A stretch of DNA of 64,000 nt from JAPPHA01 sp965220985 (lineage in GTDB: Bacteria > Pseudomonadota > Alphaproteobacteria > Rhodobacterales > Rhodobacteraceae): the NCBI GenBank assembly GCA_965220985.1, contig OZ244854.1, positions 3,968,001-4,032,000 of the forward strand, in the 5' to 3' direction. Below, in pieces: positions 1 through 8,530 of the stretch. Within the stretch, counting starts at the first letter, position 1; the number at the start of each line of letters is the position of its first letter. The notes under the pieces were generated by a model. It searched no databases, was not told the DNA's origin, and saw only the letters and a program-made list of their open reading frames with translations. A program made the translations under genes and the position numbers.

Positions 1-965
1 TTGAAGCCGATCTGATGGCCCGGCGCGACACAAAAACGTGCATAGGGATCATGCTCCGGCCCGCATTCGATCTTCGAAAACCCGCGCAGCCCTGCCCTGC
101 CCTTCGCCTGGTAAAGATGCAACTCGTTCAAACGTTCCTGCGTGAACAGCAACGCGCCCTTCGAGCCGTGAATCTCGAAGTCATGCTGCATCTTGCGTCC
201 CGTCGCGCACCAATTCGCCTCGATCGACCCACTGGCACCCGACGAGAACCTCAGAAATGCCCGTGACACATCATCCACCCTGACCGGCTGCCGTTTTCCG
301 GCGCTGTCGATGCGGTGGTCGATGAGTGTCGTGCATTCTCCCATGACCTGCGCGATCGGACCGAGCAGATGCTCGGCAGTCGCGAGCGCATGACTGCCGA
401 TGTCGGCAAGAGCGCCCCCACCCTTGGGATCATGGCGGAATGTGAATGGCCCGTTCGGGTCAGACATGTAGTCCTCGGCATGAATGCCCCGATAGCTGTA
501 GATGTCTCCGAGTTCGCCCGATGCCACGAGATCGCGTGCCACTGCCATCAAGGGATTCGCGAGGTAATTGAACCCGACCTGCGTCTTGACGCCGGCAGCC
601 TCCGCCACCTCGGTGAGTTCGAGCGCGCCGCGCGCCGACGGCGTCAGGGGTTTCTCGCAATAGACGTGCTTGCCTGCTGCAATCGCCGCCAGCCCGATCT
701 CGCGGTGCAGCGACGTTGGCACCGAGATGTCGAGGATGTCGATTCCGGGATCGTCGACCAGTTCGCGCCAGTCTGCGGTCGACCGTTCGATGCCGAACTC
801 TCGCCCGGCGGCGGCAGCCCGTTCCTCCGAGATCTCGGCAATTGCGGCGATCTCGAGCCGCGCCGTGTCAGCATAGGCGCGATTTGCCAATGCGTAGCCC
901 ATGACATGAGTACGGCCCATGAAACCGCCACCGATCAATCCGACTCTGAGGGTTGGGACAGTCAT
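1..965 (-). CDS. Gfo/Idh/MocA family oxidoreductase, partial (C-terminus outside window)
   Basis: Predicted NAD(P)-dependent dehydrogenase acting on a sugar, polyol or related compound. The reading frame is open from the ATG at 965 to the window edge (321 codons), so the C-terminus is missing. The N-terminus has the Rossmann motif GLIGGGFMG (residues 9-17), and the family motif EKP is at residues 104-106 inside YCEKPL. A conserved GALADIGSH segment follows in the second domain. The ATG overlaps the TGA of the upstream hydroxyacid dehydrogenase (TGATG at 963-967), so the two are translationally coupled. Members include inositol dehydrogenase (IolG), and a divergent iolE neighbour fits that theme, but the exact substrate is inference. 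Confidence 0.9.
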   Translation of the reverse strand, partial: MTVPTLRVGLIGGGFMGRTHVMGYALANRAYADTARLEIAAIAEISEERAAAAGREFGIERSTADWRELVDDPGIDILDISVPTSLHREIGLAAIAAGKHVYCEKPLTPSARGALELTEVAEAAGVKTQVGFNYLANPLMAVARDLVASGELGDIYSYRGIHAEDYMSDPNGPFTFRHDPKGGGALADIGSHALATAEHLLGPIAQVMGECTTLIDHRIDSAGKRQPVRVDDVSRAFLRFSSGASGSIEANWCATGRKMQHDFEIHGSKGALLFTQERLNELHLYQAKGRAGLRGFSKIECGPEHDPYARFCVAPGHQIGF

Positions 966-1912
966 CACGATCTGAGGTTGACGATCAGCGACGGATCAAG
1001 CGTTCCCGCCAGATAATCGAGAACGTTCTGCGCAGCTTTTCTGGCCATTCGCGTCGCGCATTCCTCGGTCAAACCTGCCGAATGCGGGGTCGCGACGACC
1101 GATTGATGCGCAATCAACGGGTGATCGGCAGGCGGTGGCTCGGCGGCAAAGACATCGAGCCCGGCCGCCCCGACCCGCCCGTCTTCGAGCGCTTCGAGGA
1201 GCGCGGCCTCATCCACGATGCTGCCCCTGGCCGCATTGACGATGACAACCCCGGGCTTCATCCGGGAAAAAGACCGAGCGTCAAGGATTTGGGAATCCGT
1301 TGCCGGAATGTGAAGCGAAATCACGTCGGCAACAGCGAGCCCGTCATGGAGATTCGCGATTGGCGTTGCACCGTCGAACCCGTCGACATCGACGAACGGA
1401 TCATGGGCAAGGACCGTCATCCCCAATGCCTCGGCAATGCGGGCAACCCGGCGACCGATGCGGCCGAACCCGATGATCAGGAGTCTCTTGCCGTGCAGTT
1501 CACGCGGTTCAAGGTCGTCCCGATGGAGCCAGTCGCCATCGCGAAGCAGATTTGCGCTCTTGACCAACCGACGCGATGCGGCCAGCATGAGCATGATCGT
1601 GTGTTCGGCAACGGTGGCCGCATTGAGATCGCCGACGACCGCCAGCGTGATGTCCCTCTCATCCAGCGCGGCAACGTCAACAGCATCGTACCCGACTCCG
1701 TTTCGCGACACGACTTTCAGGCGAGGCGCCTTGGCGACAATGCTTCGGTTCAGGGTCTGCGTCCGCAGAACGAGTCCGTCTGCCGCCTCCATGTGGGCGA
1801 CATAGGCGGTCGGATCACGACTCGTCTCATGGACGAAAGTGACATCCGGGGCCGATTGCAGGACATCGATGCCTGCCTCATGCAGGGGACCCGCGACGAC
1901 GACGTGAGGCAT
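965..1912 (-). CDS. D-2-hydroxyacid dehydrogenase (NAD-binding)
   Basis: Probably interconverts a 2-keto acid and a D-2-hydroxy acid with NAD(P)H in the cytoplasm. About 315 residues, the usual family length. The nucleotide-binding motif GFGRIG lies mid-protein, and the Arg/Glu/His catalytic set is visible in NAARGSIVDE, DVFAAEPPP and TPHSAG. I start at the ATG at 1912, whose first base is the last base of the upstream TGA (TGATG), rather than the in-frame TTG at 1915. It sits between an HpaI-type aldolase and a Gfo/Idh/MocA gene in one minus-strand operon, so it may reduce a keto acid released by the aldolase. Phosphoglycerate dehydrogenase-like activity is an alternative. Confidence 0.88.
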   Translation of the reverse strand: MPHVVVAGPLHEAGIDVLQSAPDVTFVHETSRDPTAYVAHMEAADGLVLRTQTLNRSIVAKAPRLKVVSRNGVGYDAVDVAALDERDITLAVVGDLNAATVAEHTIMLMLAASRRLVKSANLLRDGDWLHRDDLEPRELHGKRLLIIGFGRIGRRVARIAEALGMTVLAHDPFVDVDGFDGATPIANLHDGLAVADVISLHIPATDSQILDARSFSRMKPGVVIVNAARGSIVDEAALLEALEDGRVGAAGLDVFAAEPPPADHPLIAHQSVVATPHSAGLTEECATRMARKAAQNVLDYLAGTLDPSLIVNLRS

Positions 1913-2727
1913 CAATATCCTCCGCTGTCATCGCGCTCTTCGGAACGGGATCGTCCGGTGAGTTCCTGAAAACGATCAAGAGTCTGGGCGGCCGCATCGG
2001 CCATCAGCCTTGCATCGCTCGAGATCGTGACCATGTCGAATCCCCATTCGACAGCCCTCGCCGCATAGTCGGGCGTGCCGCAGTGAATGCCGGGTGAAAT
2101 CCCTGCCTCCCGCGCCGCATCGTGGATCCGGTGAATCGCGGCAAGAGCTTCCTCCTCCTCGCGATCAAGCCCGGGCCGCAGCCGGCCGTGAGATATGCCG
2201 AGCGCCAGATCGCCCGGGCCGATGTACAAGGCATCGATCCCTGGAACGCTTGCAATCTCCAGGACGTTTCGGACGGCCTCGTCCGTTTCGATCATCGCGA
2301 TCGCCAGCACGTTCTCGTTCGCATCGCCAAAATAGTCCGGCCCCGCCGAAATGTTGGCCCGCGTCGGGCCGAAGCTGCGGTTGCCAAGGGGCGGATAGCG
2401 AACCGCATCCACCAGCGCGGCCGCCTGTTCCGCAGTGTTCACCATCGGGCAGATCACGCCGTGGGCACCGGCATCGAGGCATTTCATGATGATTCCGGGC
2501 TCCAGCCAAGGAACGCGAACGAGCGGGGTTTTTCGGCTCGCCCGAATGGCCTGCAGCATGCCCTTTGCATCCGAGTAGTCGAGAAACCCGTGCTGGATGT
2601 CGATGGTGAGACTGTCGTACCCCTGCTCTGCCAGGATTTCGGCTGTGAAGGCGTTTCCGATCGACAGCCAGCCATTGACGGTGGCAGTGCCTTCTGACCA
2701 GAGATGCTTGAGTCTGTTGGGTGTCAT
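1912..2727 (-). CDS. HpcH/HpaI family aldolase
   Basis: Class II pyruvate-type aldolase, expected to cleave a 2-keto-3-deoxy (or 4-hydroxy-2-keto) acid to pyruvate plus an aldehyde using a divalent metal. 271 residues, close to HpaI and GarL. The catalytic-type His is H46 in DIQHGF and the pyruvate-binding Arg is R71 in LVRVPW. The metal-site Glu is in the MIETDEAV segment, and IGPGDLALG carries the later metal-binding Asp. It is first in the minus-strand operon with the hydroxyacid dehydrogenase and the Gfo/Idh/MocA gene. The C-terminal tail is Arg/Ser/Asp rich and probably disordered. The substrate is not determinable here; sugar-acid catabolism is the likely role. Confidence 0.88.
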   Translation of the reverse strand: MTPNRLKHLWSEGTATVNGWLSIGNAFTAEILAEQGYDSLTIDIQHGFLDYSDAKGMLQAIRASRKTPLVRVPWLEPGIIMKCLDAGAHGVICPMVNTAEQAAALVDAVRYPPLGNRSFGPTRANISAGPDYFGDANENVLAIAMIETDEAVRNVLEIASVPGIDALYIGPGDLALGISHGRLRPGLDREEEEALAAIHRIHDAAREAGISPGIHCGTPDYAARAVEWGFDMVTISSDARLMADAAAQTLDRFQELTGRSRSEERDDSGGY

Positions 2728-3055
2728 TTTCTTCCTCGTGGCGACGATTCAGCCGGATGTGAACAAGGGGCGTTCTGGAATGACTCGGACTCCGGTTTCA
2801 AGGCAAGAATCGCGCAACTGCAGATTTCGGGCGCGGAATCGCTTGTCGCAACACGTTTTTGTTGGGTCGCCCTTCGCTTTCGTGTCGCGATCGATCTTTC
2901 CGGCCCATCCACGCAATTGTGAATGCCTTCAGAAGATTCATCGAAGATCGTGCACGGATACTTCGGGCCCGACCGATCAAGCGCCACCGCATCCGACTTG
3001 CGATCTCGCCTCAAACATGTTGACATCCGCCGATACCAGAAGTTGAGGATCTCGC
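2728..3055. other. Divergent intergenic region (no gene seen)
   Basis: Separates the minus-strand aldolase operon from the plus-strand iolE operon and should hold both promoters. A TTGACA box at 3019-3024 could be a -35 element for iolE, but I see no convincing -10 at the right distance. The GAGG at about 3046 serves as the iolE ribosome binding site. No regulator gene adjoins this region. Confidence 0.4.
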
Positions 3056-3964
3056 ATGAAGGCAAGACTGGGAATTGCACCGATCGCATGGTCGAATGAC
3101 GACCTGCCCGAGCTGGGCGGCGACACGCCGCTTGAAACGTGCCTGCGCGAAGCGCGCGAGGCCGGATTCACCGGTGTGGAAACCGGCGGCAAGTTTCCAA
3201 AAGAAACCCATGCGCTCAAGGCCGTGCTGGCCGCCCACGATATCGCCATTTGCGGCGGATGGTATTCCGGCACCCTGCTCGACAATTCCGTCGAGGCCGA
3301 ACAGGACCTGATCGCGGAACAGCTCGAACTGTTCAAGGCGGTCAAGGCGCCGTGCCTCGTTTACGGCGAGACGTCGGGGACGATTCAGGGCGAGCGGACA
3401 ACCCCACTGGACAGGCGGCGTCGGCTCGATGAAGATCAGATCAAGGTGTACGCTCGCAAGCTCACCCGCCTCGCCGAGTGGTGCGACGATCAGGGGATGC
3501 CGATCGCGTTTCATCACCACATGGCGGCACCGATCGAGACAGAACGCGACCTTGACCTGTTGATGGCGCACTCCGGCGCTCACCTGCCGCTGCTTTATGA
3601 CCCCGGTCACATGGCGTTCGCGGGTGGCGACGTCTTTCGCGTGATCTCCAATCATGGACACCGAATCACGCATTTTCATGCGAAGGATGTCCGTGCCGAA
3701 GTGATCGGCAGCCTCGACCGTTCGCAGGAGAGCTTTCTGGACGCAGTGCTCAAGGGCGCCTTCACCGTCCCTGGCGACGGGTCGCTGGACTTCGCGGAGC
3801 TGGTTCGGCGAATGGCTGACGTGGGGTACGAGGGATGGTTCGTGGTCGAAGCCGAGCAGGATCCGGCGCTCGCCCCGCCCGACGAATGCGCGCGCATCGG
3901 CTTTGACGAATTGTCCCGGGTCCTGACAGATGCGGGCTACGAAATCCTGGAAGGACAGGAATGA
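3056..3964 (+). CDS. iolE: Myo-inosose-2 dehydratase-like protein (IolE family)
   Basis: TIM-barrel enzyme of the xylose isomerase-like superfamily. IolE dehydrates scyllo-inosose to a diketone in inositol catabolism. The 302-residue protein starts with the family signature APIAWSNDDLPELGG and contains FHHHM, LLYDPGHMAFAGGD and THFHAKDVR, which supply the metal ligands expected for IolE. GAGG upstream supports the ATG at 3056. Its TGA overlaps the ATG of the next SDR gene (ATGA at 3961-3964), showing translational coupling. No iolB, iolC, iolD or iolJ is visible, so this may be a specialised IolE paralogue for another cyclitol or sugar rather than the canonical pathway. Confidence 0.85.
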   Translation: MKARLGIAPIAWSNDDLPELGGDTPLETCLREAREAGFTGVETGGKFPKETHALKAVLAAHDIAICGGWYSGTLLDNSVEAEQDLIAEQLELFKAVKAPCLVYGETSGTIQGERTTPLDRRRRLDEDQIKVYARKLTRLAEWCDDQGMPIAFHHHMAAPIETERDLDLLMAHSGAHLPLLYDPGHMAFAGGDVFRVISNHGHRITHFHAKDVRAEVIGSLDRSQESFLDAVLKGAFTVPGDGSLDFAELVRRMADVGYEGWFVVEAEQDPALAPPDECARIGFDELSRVLTDAGYEILEGQE

Positions 3965-4803
3965 TGAACAGTCTCGATGGAAGAATTGCCGTCGTCACCG
4001 GTGGGACTCAAGGACTCGGGGCCGCGATCGCGCGCCGCTTCGCGAGGGCTGGTGTCGACGGCGTGGTCATTTGCGGTCGCAATGCCAAGCGAGGCCAAGC
4101 GGTGGCAAACCGGATCAACAGCGATCACTCTGGCTCGCCCGTTGTCTTCGTTCAGGCGGATCTCGAATCCGTGGAGGAATGCCGCAAGGTGATCCACGCT
4201 GCCGATCGCAAGTTTGGACGCGTCGACATCCTCGTCAATGCCGCGGCAATCACCGACCGCGGCACCCTGGTCGACACCTCGCAAGAGCTGTTCGATCAGA
4301 TGTTCGCGACAAACGTTCGAGCGCCTTTCTTCCTGATGCAGGAAGCGGTGAAACTGATGATCCGCGACGGAATCGAGGGATCGATCGTCAATATCGGCTC
4401 GATCTCGGCCACCGCCGGGCAGCCGTTCATCGCCGCCTACTGCGCATCGAAAGGCGCGCTCGCGACGCTGACAAGGAATTCGGGATACGCTCTCCTGGGC
4501 AACCGAATCCGGGTCAACCAGCTGGATATCGGATGGATGGCGTCTGACGGAGAAGATCGCATTCAGCGCGAATTCCACGGAGCCGGTGACGGGTGGCAAG
4601 CCAAGGCCGGAGCGGAACGTCCGTTCGGTCGACTGATCGATCCCGATGAAGTCGCGCGCGCAGTGAATTTCCTCGCATCGGACGATTGCGGGTTGATGAC
4701 CGGTTCGGTCATTCCGTTTGACCAGTCTGTCAATGGCGCATGCTCGTTCGCGCCCCCGGCTCCGCCCGAACCAATGCAGATCGGCGATTCTGCCGACCCC
4801 TGA
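3961..4803 (+). CDS. SDR family NAD(P)-dependent oxidoreductase
   Basis: Classical short-chain dehydrogenase of 280 residues. It has the cofactor motif TGGTQGLG near residue 14, the NAA motif in ILVNAAAIT, the catalytic Ser in IGSISATAG, and the Tyr-x3-Lys pair in AYCASKGA. It overlaps iolE by 4 bases and probably oxidises a polyol or reduces a keto-sugar in the same pathway. The last 30 or so residues after the usual SDR end are Pro/Ala rich and look like an unstructured extension. A second ATG follows immediately (MM), so the start could be one codon later. Confidence 0.88.
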   Translation: MMNSLDGRIAVVTGGTQGLGAAIARRFARAGVDGVVICGRNAKRGQAVANRINSDHSGSPVVFVQADLESVEECRKVIHAADRKFGRVDILVNAAAITDRGTLVDTSQELFDQMFATNVRAPFFLMQEAVKLMIRDGIEGSIVNIGSISATAGQPFIAAYCASKGALATLTRNSGYALLGNRIRVNQLDIGWMASDGEDRIQREFHGAGDGWQAKAGAERPFGRLIDPDEVARAVNFLASDDCGLMTGSVIPFDQSVNGACSFAPPAPPEPMQIGDSADP

Positions 4804-5105
4804 CGAATCGAACGCGGGAGATACCGGAGCGGTCGATGTTCCGTCGGGCTTCCGATCGAAGTGCAGGGGCCGGTCGGTTGAAACCAGCCGATCGCTCTCG
4901 CGCAGAACTCGGGTGCCTGGCGATTGCCCCATGGCGCGCAACTTGACAGTTCCTGAATGAATCAAGGTTCCGGCCACTTGTGCAAAAAATGGAATAAATA
5001 CAAAGGTTTGTCAGAAGTCTCAATCGATGGACCATCGGAGGCATTCCGACACGCTGCTCCGATCATCCAGACCGAAAACATCACCCGACAGACAAGGGGC
5101 CAGAC
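4804..5105. other. Intergenic region upstream of the BASS-like transporter
   Basis: No coding sequence recognised. The stretch around 4977-5010 is conspicuously A/T-rich against its surroundings and is the most likely promoter of the transporter gene, but no clean -35/-10 pair can be claimed. AAGGGG near 5092-5097 is the ribosome binding site for the GTG at 5106. Confidence 0.35.
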
Positions 5106-6065
5106 GTGATCCGGGCTCTGGGCTGGCTTGGACGTCACGCCCCCGTGGTGTTGATCGTCGGATGCGTGATCGCGTTCGTCTTTCCGTGGCTGGCTTCGAT
5201 CATGCGTCCGGCGTTGCCTGTTTTCGTGGCGGTGGTCATCGGGTCATCGATGGCCCAGTTGAACCCCCGTCAACTGCTGCCGAGCATCCTCTCCCTTTCG
5301 CGGCTCCCATCCTTGATTGCCATGTCTCTCGTGCTGATGCCGGCAACATCATTGATCTACGCGCTGGTTTTCTGGCTCGTCGGCGTATCCGACACTTACC
5401 GTGAGTTCGCAATCATTCTGGCGGCGGCCCCACCGATCGCGTCAGCCGCGGCTCTTTGCCAGTTCATCGGCCTGAACAGCCGCCGCGCGCTCGAAGTCTC
5501 GTTCGTTGCAACCATTCTGACGCCGCTCCTCGGGCCGCTGGTCTTTTCGATCCTGCTGCCGGAACTCGACATGATCGACTCGCTTGGACTCGCGGCCCGC
5601 TTGGCAATGATCATTGCTGGCGGATGGGTCATCGCGATCATCATCAACCACCTCGCAGTGAAACCTGAAGCGGGGCCTCCGGAGAGCGAAAGCAACCAGA
5701 TCCTGAACGGCATCTCGGCGACTGCCATGATCCTGTTCCTGATCCCGGTCTTCGATGGTGTCGGAAGCCGAGTCATCGAGTCGCCGATGGCTGCACTCTC
5801 GGTTCTCGGTCTCGCGGTATTCCTGAATCTCGGGGTCAATGGAATCGTCTACCTGGGCACAAGCGTTCCCATGGGGCGACGAGACGCGGGCACGCTGGGC
5901 CTTCTTTGGGGCAATCGCAACGCGGCCATCTACCTTGCCGCGTTGCCGCCCGATCCTCATCTCGGGCTGTTCATCGCGCTCTATCAGTTTCCGATGTACG
6001 CAACGCCACTGCTCGTTCGAATGCTCATTCGATACGGAAAGCGGATTCCTCAGACGCCGAGATGA
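5106..6065 (+). CDS. Bile acid:sodium symporter (BASS)-like membrane transporter
   Basis: Integral membrane protein of 319 residues with about 10 hydrophobic segments. The central segment with AAAPPIASAAALC followed by a second unwound-helix-like motif (TILTPLLGPL) resembles the BASS/SBF fold, whose members import organic anions with sodium. The start is a GTG preceded by AAGGGG. It follows the iolE-SDR pair on the same strand, so it may import the substrate of that locus. Its 3' end overlaps the 3' end of the convergent livF gene by 16 bases. An arsenite/ACR3 or auxin-efflux-like carrier is a less likely alternative. Confidence 0.7.
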   Translation: MIRALGWLGRHAPVVLIVGCVIAFVFPWLASIMRPALPVFVAVVIGSSMAQLNPRQLLPSILSLSRLPSLIAMSLVLMPATSLIYALVFWLVGVSDTYREFAIILAAAPPIASAAALCQFIGLNSRRALEVSFVATILTPLLGPLVFSILLPELDMIDSLGLAARLAMIIAGGWVIAIIINHLAVKPEAGPPESESNQILNGISATAMILFLIPVFDGVGSRVIESPMAALSVLGLAVFLNLGVNGIVYLGTSVPMGRRDAGTLGLLWGNRNAAIYLAALPPDPHLGLFIALYQFPMYATPLLVRMLIRYGKRIPQTPR

Positions 6066-6739
6066 CGCTCGATCGTGGCAGAGGTAAGGTCGGACCGCGC
6101 TCCGGACCATGCCGTTCGGCCCTTTTCGAGGATGACGCATCGATCGGTCAGTTCCAGCAGTTCGCCAACAGCCTTGTCGACGACAAGAATCGAAAACCCG
6201 TCCTCCTTGAGATCCCTGATCACTGACCAGATTTCGGCTTGAATTTGCGGCGCAAGCCCTTCGGTGGCCTCGTCCATCACCAGCATGCGCGGGTTGGTCA
6301 TCAAGGCGCGTCCGATCGCCAGCATCTGCTGCTCACCGCCTGACAGGGTGAGCGCCAGCTGGCCGAGGCGTTCGCCCAGAATCGGGAACAGCTCGCATGT
6401 CCGTTCCAGAGTCCATGGCCCGTTCCGGGATGCCGACACGAGATTCTCGCGAACCGTGAGATTCGGAAAACAGCGTCTGCCTTCGGGGACCAGTCCAATC
6501 CCTAGCCTCGCGATGCGATGCGGCGGCAAACCGGAAATGTCGTGACCGCAAAAACGGATCTGACCCGAACACGGTCGGATCAGTCCCAGGCAGGCCATGA
6601 TCGTGGTGGTCTTTCCCATGCCGTTTCGACCCATCAAAGCGACGACCTCGCCCGCGCCCACATCGATGTCGACGCCAAACAGCGCCTGGCTCGTGCCGTA
6701 CCAGGCTTGCATGTCGCTGATGCTCAGAAGACTGTTCAC
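6050..6739 (-). CDS. livF: Branched-chain amino acid-type ABC transporter ATP-binding protein LivF
   Basis: Second ATPase of a LivKHMGF-type importer, 229 residues. Walker A is GRNGMGKTT, the ABC signature is LSGGEQQML and Walker B is MLVMDEATEGL. It is last in the minus-strand liv operon. Its start overlaps the end of livG by 4 bases, as usual in this family. The substrate could be branched-chain amino acids, but urea, amide and aromatic-acid importers share this architecture. Confidence 0.93.
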   Translation of the reverse strand: MNSLLSISDMQAWYGTSQALFGVDIDVGAGEVVALMGRNGMGKTTTIMACLGLIRPCSGQIRFCGHDISGLPPHRIARLGIGLVPEGRRCFPNLTVRENLVSASRNGPWTLERTCELFPILGERLGQLALTLSGGEQQMLAIGRALMTNPRMLVMDEATEGLAPQIQAEIWSVIRDLKEDGFSILVVDKAVGELLELTDRCVILEKGRTAWSGARSDLTSATIERHLGV

Positions 6740-7557
6740 TGGTCCTGCTTTCCGAGATAGGCCGCAACGACTTCGGGGTTGGATCGCACGGAGGCTGCGT
6801 CACCGGTCACAAGAATCTCGCCCTGGACCAGCACCGAAACGCGATCGGCGAGCGTGAAGACCGCATGCATGTCGTGCTCGATCAAGAGAATCGGAACCGT
6901 CTCGCGAAGCGAATGAAGAAACCGGGTCATGTCCCGCGTTCCTTCAGGGCCCATGCCGGCCATGGGTTCATCGAGCAGCAGCGCGCCCGGCTTCAAGGCA
7001 AGAGCGATCGCGATCTCGAGCTTCTTCCGCTCGCCATGACTGAGCTGCGATGCAGGGACGTCGCGTCTGTGGTCAAGCCCGACCTGTTCGATACACGCCA
7101 TCGCCGGCTCTCGGAGATTGCTGTCGGTCATCGCGGGACGGAAGAACCTGAATCCCGTCTGTTCATGGCCGATGACGGCAAGCATGACGTTCTGAAGCAC
7201 GCTGAATTCGGAGACAAGCGACGCGACCTGGAAACTTCGCGCCAGACCGAGCCTCGAGCGGTGGGCGGCGTCGAGGCCGCCGATGTCACGTCCGCGAAAC
7301 CTGATGGTTCCCGAGTCATGACGCATGTCGCCGGCGACCTGCTTGACCAGGGTCGATTTCCCGGCCCCGTTCGGCCCGATGATCGCGTGAATCTCGCCTG
7401 TTCTCAGGGTCAAGGTCACGTTTTGGTTGGCAACCACCGCCCCGAATCGCTTGGTCAGCTCGCGAATTTCGAGGACGTCGCCGCCGAATGCGCCAGAACC
7501 GGCCTGATCGGGGCTGGAATCGGGGGCGACTCCGGGGATGGGGGACGCTTCAGGCAT
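6736..7557 (-). CDS. livG: Branched-chain amino acid-type ABC transporter ATP-binding protein LivG
   Basis: First ATPase of the importer. Walker A is GPNGAGKST, the signature region is LSHGERKKLEIA, Walker B is ALLLDEPMAGM, and the C-terminal LivG-type tail (VAAYLG) is present. The signature reads LSHGE, normal for LivG-like proteins. I choose the ATG at 7557, which overlaps the livM stop by 8 bases; a TTG at 7575 would add six residues. A Ser/Pro/Gly-rich leader of about 25 residues precedes the ABC domain and is longer than usual. Sits between livM and livF. Confidence 0.92.
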   Translation of the reverse strand: MPEASPIPGVAPDSSPDQAGSGAFGGDVLEIRELTKRFGAVVANQNVTLTLRTGEIHAIIGPNGAGKSTLVKQVAGDMRHDSGTIRFRGRDIGGLDAAHRSRLGLARSFQVASLVSEFSVLQNVMLAVIGHEQTGFRFFRPAMTDSNLREPAMACIEQVGLDHRRDVPASQLSHGERKKLEIAIALALKPGALLLDEPMAGMGPEGTRDMTRFLHSLRETVPILLIEHDMHAVFTLADRVSVLVQGEILVTGDAASVRSNPEVVAAYLGKQDQ

Positions 7558-8530
7558 GGGGTTTCTCTTTGACAAGCAACCCGACGATCCCGCCCTTCGC
7601 GAACAGAACGACCATCACGAGGCCGATCCCGAGCCAGAACTGCCAATGCTCTGTGAAACCGCCAAGTACCTGCTCCAGAATGACAAAGCACGCGGCACCG
7701 ACGACGGGTCCGTAGAGACGTCCGACGCCGCCCAGGATGACGAAAACGATGATCTCCCCCGACATGTGCCAGCTGAACATGGTCGGGCTGACAAAACGGT
7801 GCAGGTCCGTGAACAGTGCACCCGCAAGCGCGGTGATGGCGCCCGAAATGACAAATGCGGTCAGTCGGGTTCTGAACACCTCGACACCGACACTGGCGGC
7901 ACGGAGGGGATTCTCGTGGGTGGCCCGCAGCGCCATGCCGAAATGCGACGCGACCAGGCGCGACATCAGCCAGATCACCAGGAACAGAAGACAAAGGCAC
8001 GTGCCGAAATACTGAAGGGGCAGCATGGTGTTCAAACCGGGAAAACCGCTCCTGATGTAGGTCGGAAGCCCGTCCTCGCCGCCATAGGCCGGCCACGAGA
8101 TGGCAAAGAAATAGAGCATTTGCGCGAAGGCCAGGGTGATCATGATGAAATAGACACCGCGAGTGGCAAGCGACAGGGCCCCGATCAGGAACGCGAGAAG
8201 CGCCCCGACAGCCATGGCCACCGGCCATATGATCAGCATCTCCGCCGTTCCGTTGACCACAAAGGGAAACTCGATGAGCGGCGTCTTGCTCAGCGCGTGA
8301 TGCGCAAGGATGCCGGCAACGTACCCGCCCGCTCCGAAGTATGCCGCATGGCCAAAGGAAACCAGACCGCCGAAGCCCAGCACGAGATTCAAGCCAACTG
8401 CCGCCATGCCAAGGATCACCACGCGGGTTGCAAGCGTCAGAACATAAGGCTGATCGGCAACATAGGCGCCGAGAGGGATTGCGATCAGCAACACCGTCAC
8501 GAGCAGGTTGAGGCGCGACTCCGAAATCAT
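7550..8530 (-). CDS. livM: Branched-chain amino acid-type ABC transporter permease LivM
   Basis: Inner-membrane permease of 326 residues with 8-10 hydrophobic segments. It carries the LivM hallmark GLNLVLGFGGLVSFGHAAYFGAGGY near residues 40-65 (given here only as position and style; key residues G-F-G-G-L-x-S-F-G-H). The EAA-like loop reads ALRATHENPLRAASVGV. Pairs with LivH to form the channel. Overlaps livH by 4 bases upstream and livG by 8 bases downstream, so the operon is translationally coupled throughout. Confidence 0.93.
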   Translation of the reverse strand: MISESRLNLLVTVLLIAIPLGAYVADQPYVLTLATRVVILGMAAVGLNLVLGFGGLVSFGHAAYFGAGGYVAGILAHHALSKTPLIEFPFVVNGTAEMLIIWPVAMAVGALLAFLIGALSLATRGVYFIMITLAFAQMLYFFAISWPAYGGEDGLPTYIRSGFPGLNTMLPLQYFGTCLCLLFLVIWLMSRLVASHFGMALRATHENPLRAASVGVEVFRTRLTAFVISGAITALAGALFTDLHRFVSPTMFSWHMSGEIIVFVILGGVGRLYGPVVGAACFVILEQVLGGFTEHWQFWLGIGLVMVVLFAKGGIVGLLVKEKPHA

